This document shows, one piece after another, positions 14,785 to 24,595 of a stretch of 34,730 nucleotides of DNA. The first letter of the stretch is position 1, and each line of letters starts with the position of its first letter. Under the pieces are notes generated by a model. It did no database searches. It worked only from the letters and a program-made list of their open reading frames with translations, and was not told the origin of the DNA. A program made the position numbers and the translations under genes. This stretch comes from Klebsiella pneumoniae (GTDB taxonomy: Bacteria; Pseudomonadota; Gammaproteobacteria; Ga0077536): the NCBI GenBank assembly GCA_945861225.1, contig CAMATU010000018.1, positions 1 through 34,730 of the forward strand, read 5' to 3'.

Positions 14785-16566
14785 ATGCGAAGCCACTATT
14801 GCGGCCACGTCAATGAATCACTAAGCGGTCAGGAGATTACCGTTTGCGGTTGGGTGCACCACCGGCGTGATCATGGCGGGGTCATCTTCGTCGATTTACG
14901 GGATCGCGAAGGCGTGTTGCAGGTGGTGATCGATCCGGACACCCCGGCAGCCTTTGCGCTTGCCGAGCGGGCTCGCAGCGAATACGTTTTAAGGGCGACC
15001 GGCAAAGTGCGCCCGCGACCAAGCGGCACCGTGAATTCGAATCTCGCAACCGGCGCGGTGGAAGTGCTTGTCCATACGCTCGAAATCCTCAATACCGCGC
15101 TGACTCCGCCTTTCCAGCTCGACGACCAAGCCGTGCAGGAAGAAACGCGGTTACGCTTTCGGTATATCGATCTCCGCACCGAACGCATGCGCAAGAATAT
15201 TCTGCTGCGCGCGCGAGTCGCACGCTTCTTCCGGCGCTTCCTTGATGACGCTGGATTTCTCGACATCGAAACGCCGATGTTGACCAAAGCTACACCCGAA
15301 GGCGCGCGCGATTATCTCGTTCCGAGTCGGACCCATCCTGGACGTTTCTTTGCGCTACCGCAGTCGCCCCAGCTCTTTAAGCAACTGCTGATGATGTCTG
15401 GCTTCGATCGCTATTATCAGATCGTGCGCTGTTTTCGTGATGAAGATTTACGCGCTGATCGGCAGCCCGAATTTACCCAACTCGATATCGAAATGTCATT
15501 TGTGGATGAGCGCGCAGTGATGGCGCTTATGGAATCGATGATTCGCGCGCTGTACCAAGAGGTGTTGGGTGTCGCATTGCCGAATCCGTTCCCGCGCATG
15601 ACCTATCAGGAGACGATGCACCGCTACGGCAGTGATCGCCCTGATCTGCGTAACCCCCTTGAACTGGTAGAGCTCGCAGACGTCATGCAGGGGGTGGAGT
15701 TCAAGGTCTTCGCGGCGGCCGCGCAGGATAAAACCAAACGAATCGCGGCGTTGCGGGCCCCCGGCGGCGGCGCGCTGTCGCGCAAACAGATCGACGAATA
15801 CACTGAGTTTGTTGCCATTTACGGTGCCAAGGGTCTGGCCTATATCAAGGTCAACGACCTCAGCGCGGGCCGCGATGGTTTGCAGTCGCCCATTCTAAAA
15901 TTCCTGCCCGACGCAGTCGTTGAAGCAGTACTCACGCGCACCGGTGCGGCGACCGGGGATCTCATCTTCTTCGGTGCGGATGAGGCCAAAGTCGTGAACG
16001 CGGCGCTCGGTGCACTGCGCGATAAGGTAGCGGCCGACTTACAGCTGGTGGCGGATACTTGGCAGCCCCTGTGGGTGGTCGATTTTCCGATGTTCGACTG
16101 GGACCAGGACCATCAGCGTTGGGCCGCATTACATCATCCGTTCACGGCGCCGTATGTCGAAGCCGACGCACTGACCAAGGCACCGGGCGCTGCACTGTCA
16201 CGTGCGTACGACATGGTGATGAATGGATCTGAGATTGGTGGTGGCTCAATTCGGATTCATCGCTCGGAGATGCAACAAAGCGTGTTTTCGCTGCTGGGGA
16301 TTGGCGCCGAAGAAGCGCGTGAGAAGTTCGGCTTTCTGCTCGACGCCTTGCAGTATGGCTGTCCGCCACATGGCGGCATCGCGTTCGGGCTTGATCGTCT
16401 GATCATGCTGATGTCGGGCGAGCGCTCCATTCGCGACGTTATCGCGTTTCCGAAGACGCAGACCGCGTCATGCCCGCTGACTGCTGCGCCTGCGGCTGTG
16501 AGCGAACATCAATTACGCGAGCTTGGCATCCGCCTGCGTCGCACAGAGGTACCAGCAGGCGGCTGA
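14785..16566 (+). CDS. aspS: Aspartyl-tRNA synthetase
   Basis: Attaches aspartate to tRNA-Asp in the cytoplasm. The 593-residue protein has the usual bacterial layout. It has an N-terminal OB-fold anticodon domain ([21 protein letters not shown]), class II motif 2 with [20 protein letters not shown], a GAD insertion domain in the middle, motif 3 [13 protein letters not shown], and the closing [12 protein letters not shown]. The length is normal. I chose the ATG at 14785, which gives the standard MRSHYCG start with GAG 8 nt upstream; an ATG two codons earlier (14779) is also in frame. Whether it also charges tRNA-Asn cannot be told here. Confidence 0.97.
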   Translation: MRSHYCGHVNESLSGQEITVCGWVHHRRDHGGVIFVDLRDREGVLQVVIDPDTPAAFALAERARSEYVLRATGKVRPRPSGTVNSNLATGAVEVLVHTLEILNTALTPPFQLDDQAVQEETRLRFRYIDLRTERMRKNILLRARVARFFRRFLDDAGFLDIETPMLTKATPEGARDYLVPSRTHPGRFFALPQSPQLFKQLLMMSGFDRYYQIVRCFRDEDLRADRQPEFTQLDIEMSFVDERAVMALMESMIRALYQEVLGVALPNPFPRMTYQETMHRYGSDRPDLRNPLELVELADVMQGVEFKVFAAAAQDKTKRIAALRAPGGGALSRKQIDEYTEFVAIYGAKGLAYIKVNDLSAGRDGLQSPILKFLPDAVVEAVLTRTGAATGDLIFFGADEAKVVNAALGALRDKVAADLQLVADTWQPLWVVDFPMFDWDQDHQRWAALHHPFTAPYVEADALTKAPGAALSRAYDMVMNGSEIGGGSIRIHRSEMQQSVFSLLGIGAEEAREKFGFLLDALQYGCPPHGGIAFGLDRLIMLMSGERSIRDVIAFPKTQTASCPLTAAPAAVSEHQLRELGIRLRRTEVPAGG

Positions 16567-16652
16567 ATGTCGCCGCATTTGTCATGGGCGTGTAATCGCC
16601 ATCCGCCCGCAGCACAGTTTCGCGTATCTTGGTTTGCCCAGGAGGTCGCATA

Positions 16653-17738
16653 GTGAACGCACAACTTGATTCGATCACCACCGTGACAGTACCGGCAGCG
16701 GTGTTCCACGTGCCGCCCACCGTGGTGGAAAAGCTGGATGACGATGAGCGCGCCGCGCTACGCGCGGAAATCAAGACCTTGCTCAAGCGCGAGAATGCCG
16801 TGCTTGTCGCGCATTACTACACTGATCCTGAGCTGCAATCGCTGGCTGATGAAACGGGCGGTTATGTCTCCGACTCGCTCGACATGGCGCGCTTCGGCCA
16901 CACGCATCCGGCGCAAACCTTGGTGGTGATCGGGGTGCGGTTCATGGGTGAGACCGCCAAGATTCTGAACCCCGAGAAACGCGTGTTAATGCCGGACCTG
17001 CGGGCGGAATGTTCGCTCGATCTGGGCTGCCCGGCGGAGCAGTTCAGCGCGTTCTGTGACAGTCATCCTGAGCGCACCGTGGTGGTGTATGCCAATACCA
17101 GCGCGGCCGTGAAGGCGCGTGCCGACTGGATGGTCACCTCCGGCAGCGCACTCGACGTGGTGCGGCATCTCATGCGCGAAGGTAAGAAAATTCTCTGGGC
17201 ACCGGACAAATATCTCGGCAACTATATTCGCGAGCAGACTGGCGCCGACATGCTGTTATGGAATAGCGCGTGCATCGTGCATGAAGAGTTCAAAGGGCGT
17301 GAACTCACTGCGTTGCGGGCCCTGCATCCCGACGCCAAAGTGCTGGTGCATCCGGAGTCTCCGCCGTCAGTCATTGCGCAGGCAGATGTGGTGAGTTCCA
17401 CCAGCGGGCTCATCAAGGCCGTGAAAACCCTGCCCGCGCAGAAATTTATCGTGGCCACAGATAAGGGCATCTTCTACAAGATGCAGCAGGCAGCGCCCGA
17501 CAAAATCTTGCTCGAAGCGCCCACTGCCGGCGATTCGGCGACTTGCCGCAGCTGCGCACATTGTCCCTGGATGGCCATGAATGGCCTGCGCAAACTAGCC
17601 GCCGCCTTACGCGATGGGCGCAATCACGAAGTGCAAATAGCGGCCGAGATTGCGCGGCGCGCAGTGCTGCCGATCACGCGACTCCTGGATTTGTCCGCCG
17701 CGCAACAGAAAGTTGTGCTGGGCAATAACGACGCATGA
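16653..17738 (+). CDS. nadA: Quinolinate synthase A
   Basis: Condenses iminoaspartate with dihydroxyacetone phosphate to quinolinate in de novo NAD synthesis, using an oxygen-sensitive [4Fe-4S] cluster. The 361-residue protein has the three cluster cysteines C120 (RAECSLD), C207 ([10 protein letters not shown]) and C304 ([10 protein letters not shown]), which line up with the E. coli ligands. The motifs AHYYTDPE and SSTSG are also present. The start is GTG at 16653, set by a perfect AGGAGG 7 nt upstream at 16640-16645. Its place between aspS and ruvC is unusual. No nadB or nadC is in the window. Confidence 0.96.
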   Translation: MNAQLDSITTVTVPAAVFHVPPTVVEKLDDDERAALRAEIKTLLKRENAVLVAHYYTDPELQSLADETGGYVSDSLDMARFGHTHPAQTLVVIGVRFMGETAKILNPEKRVLMPDLRAECSLDLGCPAEQFSAFCDSHPERTVVVYANTSAAVKARADWMVTSGSALDVVRHLMREGKKILWAPDKYLGNYIREQTGADMLLWNSACIVHEEFKGRELTALRALHPDAKVLVHPESPPSVIAQADVVSSTSGLIKAVKTLPAQKFIVATDKGIFYKMQQAAPDKILLEAPTAGDSATCRSCAHCPWMAMNGLRKLAAALRDGRNHEVQIAAEIARRAVLPITRLLDLSAAQQKVVLGNNDA

Positions 17739-17775
17739 GGCTGCTTGAAAGTTTGGCGGAATCTGCGTGGCGGGA

Positions 17776-18294
17776 ATGACGATCATCATCGGTATTGATC
17801 CGGGTTCACGCGTGACCGGCTATGGCGTGGTGAGCATGGAACGGAACAAGGTGGTGCATCTCGCGAGCGGTTGTATCGAAGTGGCAGACCTCGCGTTCGA
17901 ACGCAGACTCTGCGTAATCTACGACGCACTGAGTGAGGTGGCGCGCACCTATCAACCAATGGAAGCCGCAATTGAGAAAGTCTTCATGAGTCGCAATGTG
18001 GACTCGGCCTTGAAATTGGGCCAGGCCCGAGGAGTGGCGATTGTCGCGATGGCCAAATTGGAGATCCCCGTCCACGAATACTCACCTAATGAAATAAAAC
18101 AGGCGATTGTTGGCCGTGGTCATGCCGACAAGGCGCAGGTCCAACAAATGGTCAAAACCCTGTTGTCGTTAGCGGAGGTCCCGCGCGCCGATGCCGCGGA
18201 TGCGTTGGCGATCGCGATGTGCCATGGCCATACCCGGCAAGGTCTGCTGGCCGTGCGTAGCGCGCGTGGCACGCGCGCGGGACGCTACTTGTGA
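17776..18294 (+). CDS. ruvC: Holliday junction resolvase RuvC
   Basis: Dimeric endonuclease that cuts Holliday junctions at the end of recombination. The 172-residue protein keeps the four catalytic acids D8 (GIDPGSRVTGYG), E67 (AAIEKVF), D139 and D142 (RADAADALAIA), each one residue offset from E. coli. The start at ATG 17776 gives the family's usual MTII opening with GGCGGGA just upstream; an in-frame GTG nine bases earlier is possible. The stop overlaps the ruvA start by 4 nt. Confidence 0.97.
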   Translation: MTIIIGIDPGSRVTGYGVVSMERNKVVHLASGCIEVADLAFERRLCVIYDALSEVARTYQPMEAAIEKVFMSRNVDSALKLGQARGVAIVAMAKLEIPVHEYSPNEIKQAIVGRGHADKAQVQQMVKTLLSLAEVPRADAADALAIAMCHGHTRQGLLAVRSARGTRAGRYL

Positions 18295-18893
18295 TCGGGC
18301 GCATCCGCGGCATTTTGCTGGAGAAGCAGCCGCCACGCCTGCTGGTGGAATGTCACGGGGTGGGTTACGAAATCGAAGCGTCAATGACGACGATTTGGGC
18401 CCTGCCCGAGACCAATCACGAAGTGACCCTGCACACCCAGCTGATCGTGCGTGAAGACGCACACCTGTTGTTTGGGTTTGCCACCTTGGCTGAGCGGCGC
18501 CTGTTTCAAAGTTTGCTGAAGGTGAACGGGGTCGGTGCGCGCATGGCGCTGACCATCCTGTCGGGTATCCAACCGGATGAATTTGTCGTGTGCATCCAAC
18601 GCGGGGATACCGCCCGCTTAACCAGCCTGCCGGGGATTGGCAAGAAGACTGCTGAACGTTTAATTGTCGAGATGCGCGACCGGGTGGCGGACTGGGCGGA
18701 AGCCCACAGTGTGTCGTTCGCGACGCCCCGTGATCAGATCGCGCCGGACGCAGTGGCCGATGCGGTGAGTGGGTTGATCGCCCTCGGCTACAAGCCGCAG
18801 GAAGCGAGCAAGCTGGTCCACGCGCTCGAGGCAGAGGGCAAGACGAGCGAGATGTTGATTCGCGAAGTGTTGCGCAGCCTTGCTAGAAATTGA
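18291..18893 (+). CDS. ruvA: Holliday junction DNA helicase subunit RuvA
   Basis: Binds the four-way junction and loads RuvB for branch migration. The 200-residue protein starts MIGRIRGILLEKQPP, has the helix-hairpin-helix repeats VNGVGARMALTIL and LPGIGKKTAERLIVEM near residues 78-125, and a C-terminal UBA-like domain (ALIALGYKPQEASK) that contacts RuvB. The GTG start overlaps the ruvC stop as GTGA, so the two genes are coupled. Confidence 0.97.
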   Translation: MIGRIRGILLEKQPPRLLVECHGVGYEIEASMTTIWALPETNHEVTLHTQLIVREDAHLLFGFATLAERRLFQSLLKVNGVGARMALTILSGIQPDEFVVCIQRGDTARLTSLPGIGKKTAERLIVEMRDRVADWAEAHSVSFATPRDQIAPDAVADAVSGLIALGYKPQEASKLVHALEAEGKTSEMLIREVLRSLARN

Positions 18894-19016
18894 CTGGAGG
18901 TGGCCACTTCGCGCTGCCCATCGCAGCGGAATTCTGGGCGCCGCCGAGGCGCCGGTTAACTCCAAATTCAGGCGCAGTGCGTTACACTCGCTTTCACTCT
19001 GCGAACCACCACCCCG

Positions 19017-20057
19017 ATGTCTAATCGTCTAACCTCACCGACCGCCAGTGTGGATGACACCACGCTCGATCTCGCGATCCGGCCGCGCCATTTGGCCGAC
19101 TACATCGGGCAGCCGGCGGTGCACGAACAGATGGAGATTTTTATCGCCGCCGCCCGCCAACGCGGCGAGTCGCTGGACCATGTCCTGATCTTTGGTCCGC
19201 CGGGTCTCGGCAAAACGACGCTCGCGCATATCATCGCGAACGAACTGGGTGTCAATCTACGCCAAACTTCAGGGCCTGTGCTCGAGCGGCCTGGCGATCT
19301 TGCCGCGCTGCTGACCAACCTTGAGCCGCGCGACGTCCTGTTCATCGATGAGATTCACCGCCTGAGTCCGGTGGTGGAGGAAATCCTCTATCCCGCGATG
19401 GAGGACTTCCAGCTCGACATCATGATCGGCGAAGGCCCGTCGGCGCGCGCGTTGAAACTCGACCTGCCGCCCTTCACCCTGGTTGGCGCGACCACCCGCG
19501 CAGGGCTGTTAACGTCGCCATTGCGCGACCGTTTCGGCATTGTGCAGCGCTTGGAGTTCTATGCGACTGAGGATCTCGCGCGGATCGTCACCCGCGCGGC
19601 CGGTATTCTGCAGGTGCCAATTGAGGCGCAGGGCGCGTTCGAAATTGCGGGGCGCTCGCGTGGTACCCCGCGCATTGCCAACCGCTTACTGCGGCGCGCA
19701 CGCGACTACGCGCAGGTCAAGGCGGATGGGCGCTTGAGTATTGAGGTGTCCGCCCGCGCGCTTGATCTGCTGAATGTGGACGCCCAAGGTTTTGATGTGA
19801 TGGATCGCAAATTGCTCCTGACCATCATGCAGAAATTCGATGGCGGTCCCGTCGGCGTCGATAGTTTGGCTGCTGCGCTCAGCGAAGAGCGCGGCACGAT
19901 TGAAGATGTCTTGGAGCCGTTTCTAATTCAGCAAGGCTATCTGATGCGCACCGCGCGTGGTCGGATGGCGACGCGTCTGGCGTGGCAGCACTTCGGCTTG
20001 AGCCCGCCGGCGGGTTTAGCGGCCCCGGCCATCGATCTGTTTGATGGCCTGGAATAG
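19017..20057 (+). CDS. ruvB: Holliday junction DNA helicase subunit RuvB
   Basis: AAA+ motor that drives branch migration with RuvA. The 346-residue protein has Walker A GPPGLGKT (60-67), Walker B LFIDEIH (108-114), sensor motif GATTRAG and a C-terminal winged-helix domain. It lies 123 nt after ruvA, so it may have its own promoter; a TACACT box at 18983-18988 is a weak candidate without a good -35. Length and order are normal. Confidence 0.97.
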   Translation: MSNRLTSPTASVDDTTLDLAIRPRHLADYIGQPAVHEQMEIFIAAARQRGESLDHVLIFGPPGLGKTTLAHIIANELGVNLRQTSGPVLERPGDLAALLTNLEPRDVLFIDEIHRLSPVVEEILYPAMEDFQLDIMIGEGPSARALKLDLPPFTLVGATTRAGLLTSPLRDRFGIVQRLEFYATEDLARIVTRAAGILQVPIEAQGAFEIAGRSRGTPRIANRLLRRARDYAQVKADGRLSIEVSARALDLLNVDAQGFDVMDRKLLLTIMQKFDGGPVGVDSLAAALSEERGTIEDVLEPFLIQQGYLMRTARGRMATRLAWQHFGLSPPAGLAAPAIDLFDGLE

Positions 20058-20067
20058 GCGCGACTCA

Positions 20068-20478
20068 GTGCTGCCGGAATTTCAGATACCTGTGCGCGTT
20101 TACTACGAGGATACGGATGCCGCGGGCATCGTGTATCACGCGAATTTCCTAAAATACATGGAACGCGCACGTACCGAATGGTTGCGCGCTTTGGGTTTCG
20201 AGCAAAGTGATTTGGCGCGACGCCTTAATGTGGCGTTTGTGGTGCGCGCGGCGACGCTCGATTTTCAGCGACCCGCGCGCTTCAACGACAGCCTGCAGTC
20301 CATCTGCCGGTTGCACCGTTGTGGTCGCGCCAGTATTGAGTTCGAACAGGACGTCGTGGCGGCAACAGGGACCCTGCTGTGCCGTGGGCAGATCCGAGTC
20401 GGGTGCGTGGATCTCCGCAAGATGGTGGCGATGCGCATGCCCGAGGAGATTTATTTGAGGATTCGGAATGCAAGCTGA
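20068..20478 (+). CDS. ybgC: Tol-Pal system-associated acyl-CoA thioesterase
   Basis: Hotdog-fold thioesterase encoded at the head of the tol operon. The 136-residue protein has the 4-hydroxybenzoyl-CoA thioesterase motif YYEDTDAAGIVYHANFLKY, in which the second Asp is catalytic. The start is uncertain: GTG at 20068 gives the normal short N-terminus before PVRVYYEDTD, while ATG 20044 overlaps the end of ruvB. I prefer 20068. The stop lies 11 nt inside tolQ. Confidence 0.93.
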   Translation: MLPEFQIPVRVYYEDTDAAGIVYHANFLKYMERARTEWLRALGFEQSDLARRLNVAFVVRAATLDFQRPARFNDSLQSICRLHRCGRASIEFEQDVVAATGTLLCRGQIRVGCVDLRKMVAMRMPEEIYLRIRNAS

Positions 20479-21142
20479 TATGTCGATAGCGAGTTTAATT
20501 CTCGGCGCAAGCCTGCTGGTTAAATTCGTGATGCTCTTGTTGTTGCTGGCCTCAGTTGCCTCCTGGTCGCAGGTGATCCGCAAGCGCCGCGAGTTGTTGG
20601 ACGCCAAGCGCACCGCGAAGGGCTTTGAGGATCAGTTCTGGTCGGCAGAAGACCTGACGGCGCTGTTTAACCGCATCAGCCAGCAGCGCAATCCGTCGGA
20701 TGGTTTGCAACGAATTTTTGAAGCCGGCTTCAAAGAATTCGCACGCCTGCGCAAGAAAGAAGGCATCGCCCCGGAAATGGTTCTGGAGGGTTCGCAACGG
20801 GCGATGCGCATTGCAGTTAGCCGCGAACTTGAGGAACTCGAAGCGAACCTGCCAATGCTCGCGACAGTTGGCTCGGTCAGCCCGTATATCGGACTGTTCG
20901 GCACTGTGTGGGGGATCATGAATTCGTTTCGCGGGCTCAGCAATGTGCATCAGGCGACTTTGGCGATGGTGGCACCGGGCATCTCAGAGGCGCTGGTAGC
21001 AACCGCGATGGGCTTATTTGCAGCGATCCCGGCCGTGATTTTCTATAACCAGTTTTCCAGCGAGATCGATCGGTTGACCACGCGCTACGAGATTTTTGCT
21101 GAAGAGTTCGCGTCGATCCTGCAACGCCAAGTCCATTCTTAG
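20468..21142 (+). CDS. tolQ: Tol-Pal system protein TolQ
   Basis: Inner-membrane proton-channel subunit of the TolQR motor, which energises outer-membrane constriction. The 224-residue protein has three membrane segments at about 8-30, 132-152 and 166-188, with the conserved TVGSVSPYIGLFGTVWGI before the second and GISEALVATAMGL at the third. GAGG 8 nt before the ATG supports the start. The gene overlaps ybgC by 11 nt. Confidence 0.96.
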   Translation: MQADMSIASLILGASLLVKFVMLLLLLASVASWSQVIRKRRELLDAKRTAKGFEDQFWSAEDLTALFNRISQQRNPSDGLQRIFEAGFKEFARLRKKEGIAPEMVLEGSQRAMRIAVSRELEELEANLPMLATVGSVSPYIGLFGTVWGIMNSFRGLSNVHQATLAMVAPGISEALVATAMGLFAAIPAVIFYNQFSSEIDRLTTRYEIFAEEFASILQRQVHS

Positions 21143-21153
21143 AGGAAACCCGC

Positions 21154-21594
21154 GTGGCAAATGTGATTCAACGTGGGCGGCGGGGTAAACGCCTGATGGC
21201 GGAAATGAATGTCGTGCCCTATATCGACGTGACCTTGGTGTTGTTGATCATCTTCATGATCACGGCACCGCTGATCACGCAGGGCGTGAAGGTTGATCTG
21301 CCGCAGGCGCCGTCCGAAGTGATCCAGCCCTCGGAAACGGAAGCAGTGATCGTCAGTATCGACGCAAGCGGCGATATTTATGTGGACCTCGGTGAGAAGC
21401 CAGAGGCCGCGATCGATGAGGAAACCTTGATTGCGCGCCTGGCGGGCATCAATAAATACCGTCCGAAAACGGATTTCCTGGTGCGCGGCGACGCTGGCGT
21501 ACCCTATGGCCGGATCGTGGAAGTGATGGCTTTAATGCAGAGCGCCGGGGTCAAAAATGTCGGCTTGTTAACCGAACCACCGGCGGCTAAATAG
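21154..21594 (+). CDS. tolR: Tol-Pal system protein TolR
   Basis: ExbD-family partner of TolQ with one membrane helix. The 146-residue protein has VVPYIDVTLVLLIIFMI, in which D25 matches the proton-carrying aspartate of E. coli TolR (D23). The periplasmic domain follows (about 45-146). The start is GTG with GAGGAAA about 7 nt upstream, 11 nt after tolQ. Confidence 0.96.
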   Translation: MANVIQRGRRGKRLMAEMNVVPYIDVTLVLLIIFMITAPLITQGVKVDLPQAPSEVIQPSETEAVIVSIDASGDIYVDLGEKPEAAIDEETLIARLAGINKYRPKTDFLVRGDAGVPYGRIVEVMALMQSAGVKNVGLLTEPPAAK

Positions 21595-21621
21595 CAGATT
21601 AGGCTGCTCGAATCCCCAACA

Positions 21622-22617
21622 GTGAAAGAAAAAGCGCGACCCAGGATGCCGCGGCTGCCTGAAATCAGCCGTAACCGTTCGTTCTATTACTCGGTGCTGA
21701 TGCATACGATATTGATCGTGGTGGTGGTGATTGGGATTGATTGGAAGTCGAAGTCGAGCACGCCCCCAGCGGCCACGCCGAATGTGATGCAGGCGACGAC
21801 GGTGGACGCGAGCAAGGTGGCGGCCGAAGTGCAGAAGCTACAAGCGGCCGAGCAGCAAAAACTCGCGCATGAGAAGCAGCGCCAGGCTGAGGCTGAAGCG
21901 AAGGTCAAAGAAGAGCAACGCAAGCTTACTAAACTCCGAGAGGAGCAAGCCGCGGCGAAGCAACAGAAAGAACTCGAGAATCGACAACTCGAAGCTGAGA
22001 AGCGTCGTTTGGAAGTCGCGAAGGAACAAGCGACCGTGGCCGAAAAGAAGGCTGAGCTAGCGAAAAAGCAGAGCGAGGAAGCCGCAAAACGCGCGGCGGA
22101 GAAGCAGCAGAAATTGGCGGCGGAGCACACGGCCAAGGCGGCGGAAAAAGCCCAACGGGAGCAGGCTGCGCAGGAGCAGGCAAAGGTGGCAGCCGAGCAA
22201 AAGGCCGCAGAGAAAAAGCGGCAGGCAGAGGCGCAACGTAAGCAGGAAGCCGCCAAGGCCGAAGCCGCGCTTAAGGATGCGTTAGCCGCTGAGGAAGCGG
22301 AACAGGCAGCGGCGCTCCAAGCCAGTCAGGACGCCACTGAGCTTCAGCACTATCTTGCGCGCATCGGGACCGCCGTCACTAATGCCTTTTCGCGTCCACC
22401 TGGCTTGCCACCCGGGCTAAAATGCACCCTTCTCGTGCGCGTGATCCCCGGCGGTGAAGTGGTCGAGGCGAGGGTCGTACAGTCGAGCGGTAATGCCGTG
22501 TTTGACCATCAAGCGGAAACTGCCGTGCGCAAGGCTTCACCACTGCCCGTGCCCCAAGAGGCACGCCTCATGCAGCAAATGCGGGAATTTAATTTTGTGT
22601 TCGATCCGGAGTCCTAA
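21622..22617 (+). CDS. tolA: Tol-Pal system protein TolA
   Basis: Periplasm-spanning link between TolQR and Pal/TolB. The 331-residue protein has one N-terminal membrane helix (about 22-40, with SVLMH matching the TolQR-contact motif), then a helical domain II of about 175 residues rich in Ala, Lys, Glu and Gln. The C-terminal TolA domain III (about 243-331) contains LKCTLLVRVIPGGEVVEARVV. The start is GTG at 21622. The biased base composition of domain II explains the long spurious frames on the other strand. Confidence 0.95.
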   Translation: MKEKARPRMPRLPEISRNRSFYYSVLMHTILIVVVVIGIDWKSKSSTPPAATPNVMQATTVDASKVAAEVQKLQAAEQQKLAHEKQRQAEAEAKVKEEQRKLTKLREEQAAAKQQKELENRQLEAEKRRLEVAKEQATVAEKKAELAKKQSEEAAKRAAEKQQKLAAEHTAKAAEKAQREQAAQEQAKVAAEQKAAEKKRQAEAQRKQEAAKAEAALKDALAAEEAEQAAALQASQDATELQHYLARIGTAVTNAFSRPPGLPPGLKCTLLVRVIPGGEVVEARVVQSSGNAVFDHQAETAVRKASPLPVPQEARLMQQMREFNFVFDPES

Positions 22618-22621
22618 TAGC

Positions 22622-23926
22622 GTGAACAGACAGATCCTGGCGGTAGTCCTGCTCCTCATTGGCGGCAGCGTTGGCGCGCAAACCGCAACCAAAGGTCCGC
22701 TAGAAATCCGCATCACCCAAGGGGTTGAAGGCGCGCTGCCGATCGCGGTCGTGCCCTTCGAGTGGGCCGGCGCGCCGTTACCCGAGGATCTCGCACAGGT
22801 CATCGCGAACGATCTCACGCGCAGCGGCAGCTTCGAGCCGTTGCCCCGCGCGGATTTGCCGGCGCGCCCGACCGATGTCACCCAGGTCAATTTCAAAGAT
22901 TGGCGTGTGCTTGGGATCGACAATCTGGTGATCGGACGAATCAGCGCGACCGGCGATGGCGGGTACCTGGTTGAGTTTCGCCTGCTCGATGTGTTCACTG
23001 GTAGGCAGTTGGCGGGCTTCCAGATCCCATCGCACGTGTCGAATCTGCGCTTAACTGCGCATCACATCAGCGACATAATTTACGAGACGTTGTTGAAAAC
23101 CAAAGGCGCGTTTTCGACGCGCATTGCCTATGTCACGGTCGATCGCAAAAGTACCAAAAACGCGACCTATCGCCTGCAAATCGCCGATGCGGACGGCTAC
23201 AACGCAAAGACCATTCTGGAGTCACGCCAGCCGGTGCTCTCGCCCGCTTGGTCGCGTGATGGCAATCGACTCGCCTATGTCTCGTTCGAAGAACGGAATT
23301 CTGCGATCCATATTCAAGATGTGCGAACTGGCGAACGCCAAAAAGTCGTCTCGGGTATCGGCATCAATAGCTCGCCAGCCTTTTCTCCTGACGGACAGCG
23401 CCTGGCAGTCACGCGCTCGATGGAAGGTAACCCAGATATTTATGTGGTCGATCTAGCGACCAAACAACAGACGCGGCTGACCAGTGATGCCGGGATCGAC
23501 ACTGAAGCAGCCTGGTCGCCCGATGGGCAGACGATTGTGTTCACCTCTGATCGCGGGGGTAGTCCCCAAATTTATCGCGTATCGCCGGCTGGTGGGCCAC
23601 AGCAGCGAGTCACTTTCAATATGGGTGATTACAATGCGCGTGCGAGTTACGCGCCGGATGGCAAATCCCTCGTGATGGTGCATGGTGGGGGTGGCTTTCG
23701 CATCGCGGTACTGACCCTCGCCGACGGGCAATTTCGTGTCATCACGAATTCCAATCTCGATGAATCGCCGAGTTTTGCGCCCAATGGCAGTATGATCATC
23801 TATGCCACAATGGGCGCGCGCGGCACCGAACTCGCGGCCACCTCAGTCGATGGCACGGTCAAACAACGTTTGGCGCTTCAACAGGGTCAGGTTCGAGAAC
23901 CGGCCTGGGGTCCCTTGCGGGAATAG
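22622..23926 (+). CDS. tolB: Tol-Pal system beta-propeller protein TolB
   Basis: Periplasmic protein that binds Pal and is released through TolA. The 434-residue protein starts at GTG 22622, 4 nt after the tolA stop, with GGAG 10 nt upstream. The signal peptide ends GGSVGA-Q. The N-terminal alpha/beta domain (about 25-165) is followed by a six-bladed propeller with repeats of the SPDG type, such as AWSPDGQTIVFTSDRGG. An open frame extends upstream to 22454 inside tolA but has no support as a start. Confidence 0.96.
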   Translation: MNRQILAVVLLLIGGSVGAQTATKGPLEIRITQGVEGALPIAVVPFEWAGAPLPEDLAQVIANDLTRSGSFEPLPRADLPARPTDVTQVNFKDWRVLGIDNLVIGRISATGDGGYLVEFRLLDVFTGRQLAGFQIPSHVSNLRLTAHHISDIIYETLLKTKGAFSTRIAYVTVDRKSTKNATYRLQIADADGYNAKTILESRQPVLSPAWSRDGNRLAYVSFEERNSAIHIQDVRTGERQKVVSGIGINSSPAFSPDGQRLAVTRSMEGNPDIYVVDLATKQQTRLTSDAGIDTEAAWSPDGQTIVFTSDRGGSPQIYRVSPAGGPQQRVTFNMGDYNARASYAPDGKSLVMVHGGGGFRIAVLTLADGQFRVITNSNLDESPSFAPNGSMIIYATMGARGTELAATSVDGTVKQRLALQQGQVREPAWGPLRE

Positions 23927-24004
23927 CGAGCAGAAGAAGCAGCCGAACGTCGACTCGCACGACAACACACAAGGTCGGAAGAATTAACTGGTGAGGAGAG
24001 TGAT

Positions 24005-24550
24005 ATGACGAGGTTTTTGCTGAATGGAATGTTGGCTGTGATGGTTGCGTTAGTGCTGACTGGGTGCAGCAACCTCGATAAAAAGGCGCCGGCGTCAGCG
24101 GCGGTGGAGAATCGCGGTATCTCGAACGGCGAGATGAGCGATATCGACGCAGCTAAGAGTCAGGGCATGGACGAGGGCGCAAGCGCTGGTGCCAATGCGC
24201 TTAACGATCCGAGCAGCCCGCTGTCGACGCGAGTCATCTATTTCGACTACGACAGCACCACTATCCGCAGCGATTTTGAAGGCGTGGTGCAGGCGCATGC
24301 GAGCTACCTGGCGGCCAATTCTGGCACTGCAGTCACCCTCGAAGGTCATGCTGATGAACGCGGTACCCCGGAATACAATCTGGCGTTGGCCGAGCGTCGA
24401 GCGCTGGCGTTGCGCCGACAGCTGGTGTTACTCGGCGCTACCGCTGGGCAGATTAAGACGGTTAGCTATGGGGAGGAGCGCCCGGTCGCAGAAGGTCACG
24501 ATGAACAAGCCTATGGGCTCAACCGGCGGGTTGAGATCGTTTATCCGTAA
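24005..24550 (+). CDS. pal: Peptidoglycan-associated lipoprotein Pal
   Basis: Outer-membrane lipoprotein that binds peptidoglycan and TolB. The 181-residue protein has a signal peptide with lipobox LVLTGC (C21 lipidated), a linker, and an OmpA-like domain (about 72-181) with LEGHADERGTPEYN and the peptidoglycan-binding NLALAERRALALRRQL. The ATG has GAGGAGAG just upstream. A gap of 78 nt separates it from tolB, with no clear promoter. Confidence 0.97.
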   Translation: MTRFLLNGMLAVMVALVLTGCSNLDKKAPASAAVENRGISNGEMSDIDAAKSQGMDEGASAGANALNDPSSPLSTRVIYFDYDSTTIRSDFEGVVQAHASYLAANSGTAVTLEGHADERGTPEYNLALAERRALALRRQLVLLGATAGQIKTVSYGEERPVAEGHDEQAYGLNRRVEIVYP

Positions 24551-24595
24551 ACGTGGCAGCACGGGATGCATCCGTTAGGTACGAGGAGCACGGGC

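Noticed and set aside
18937..18953. GGCGCC-N5-GGCGCC stem after ruvA as a terminator
   Set aside because: Six-base GC palindromes are frequent in such DNA, and no T-tract follows.
21687..22256. Long minus-strand frame rich in Cys, Ala, Ser and Phe
   Set aside because: It is the mirror of the Lys/Ala/Glu/Gln-rich helical domain of TolA and has no start signal or known domain.
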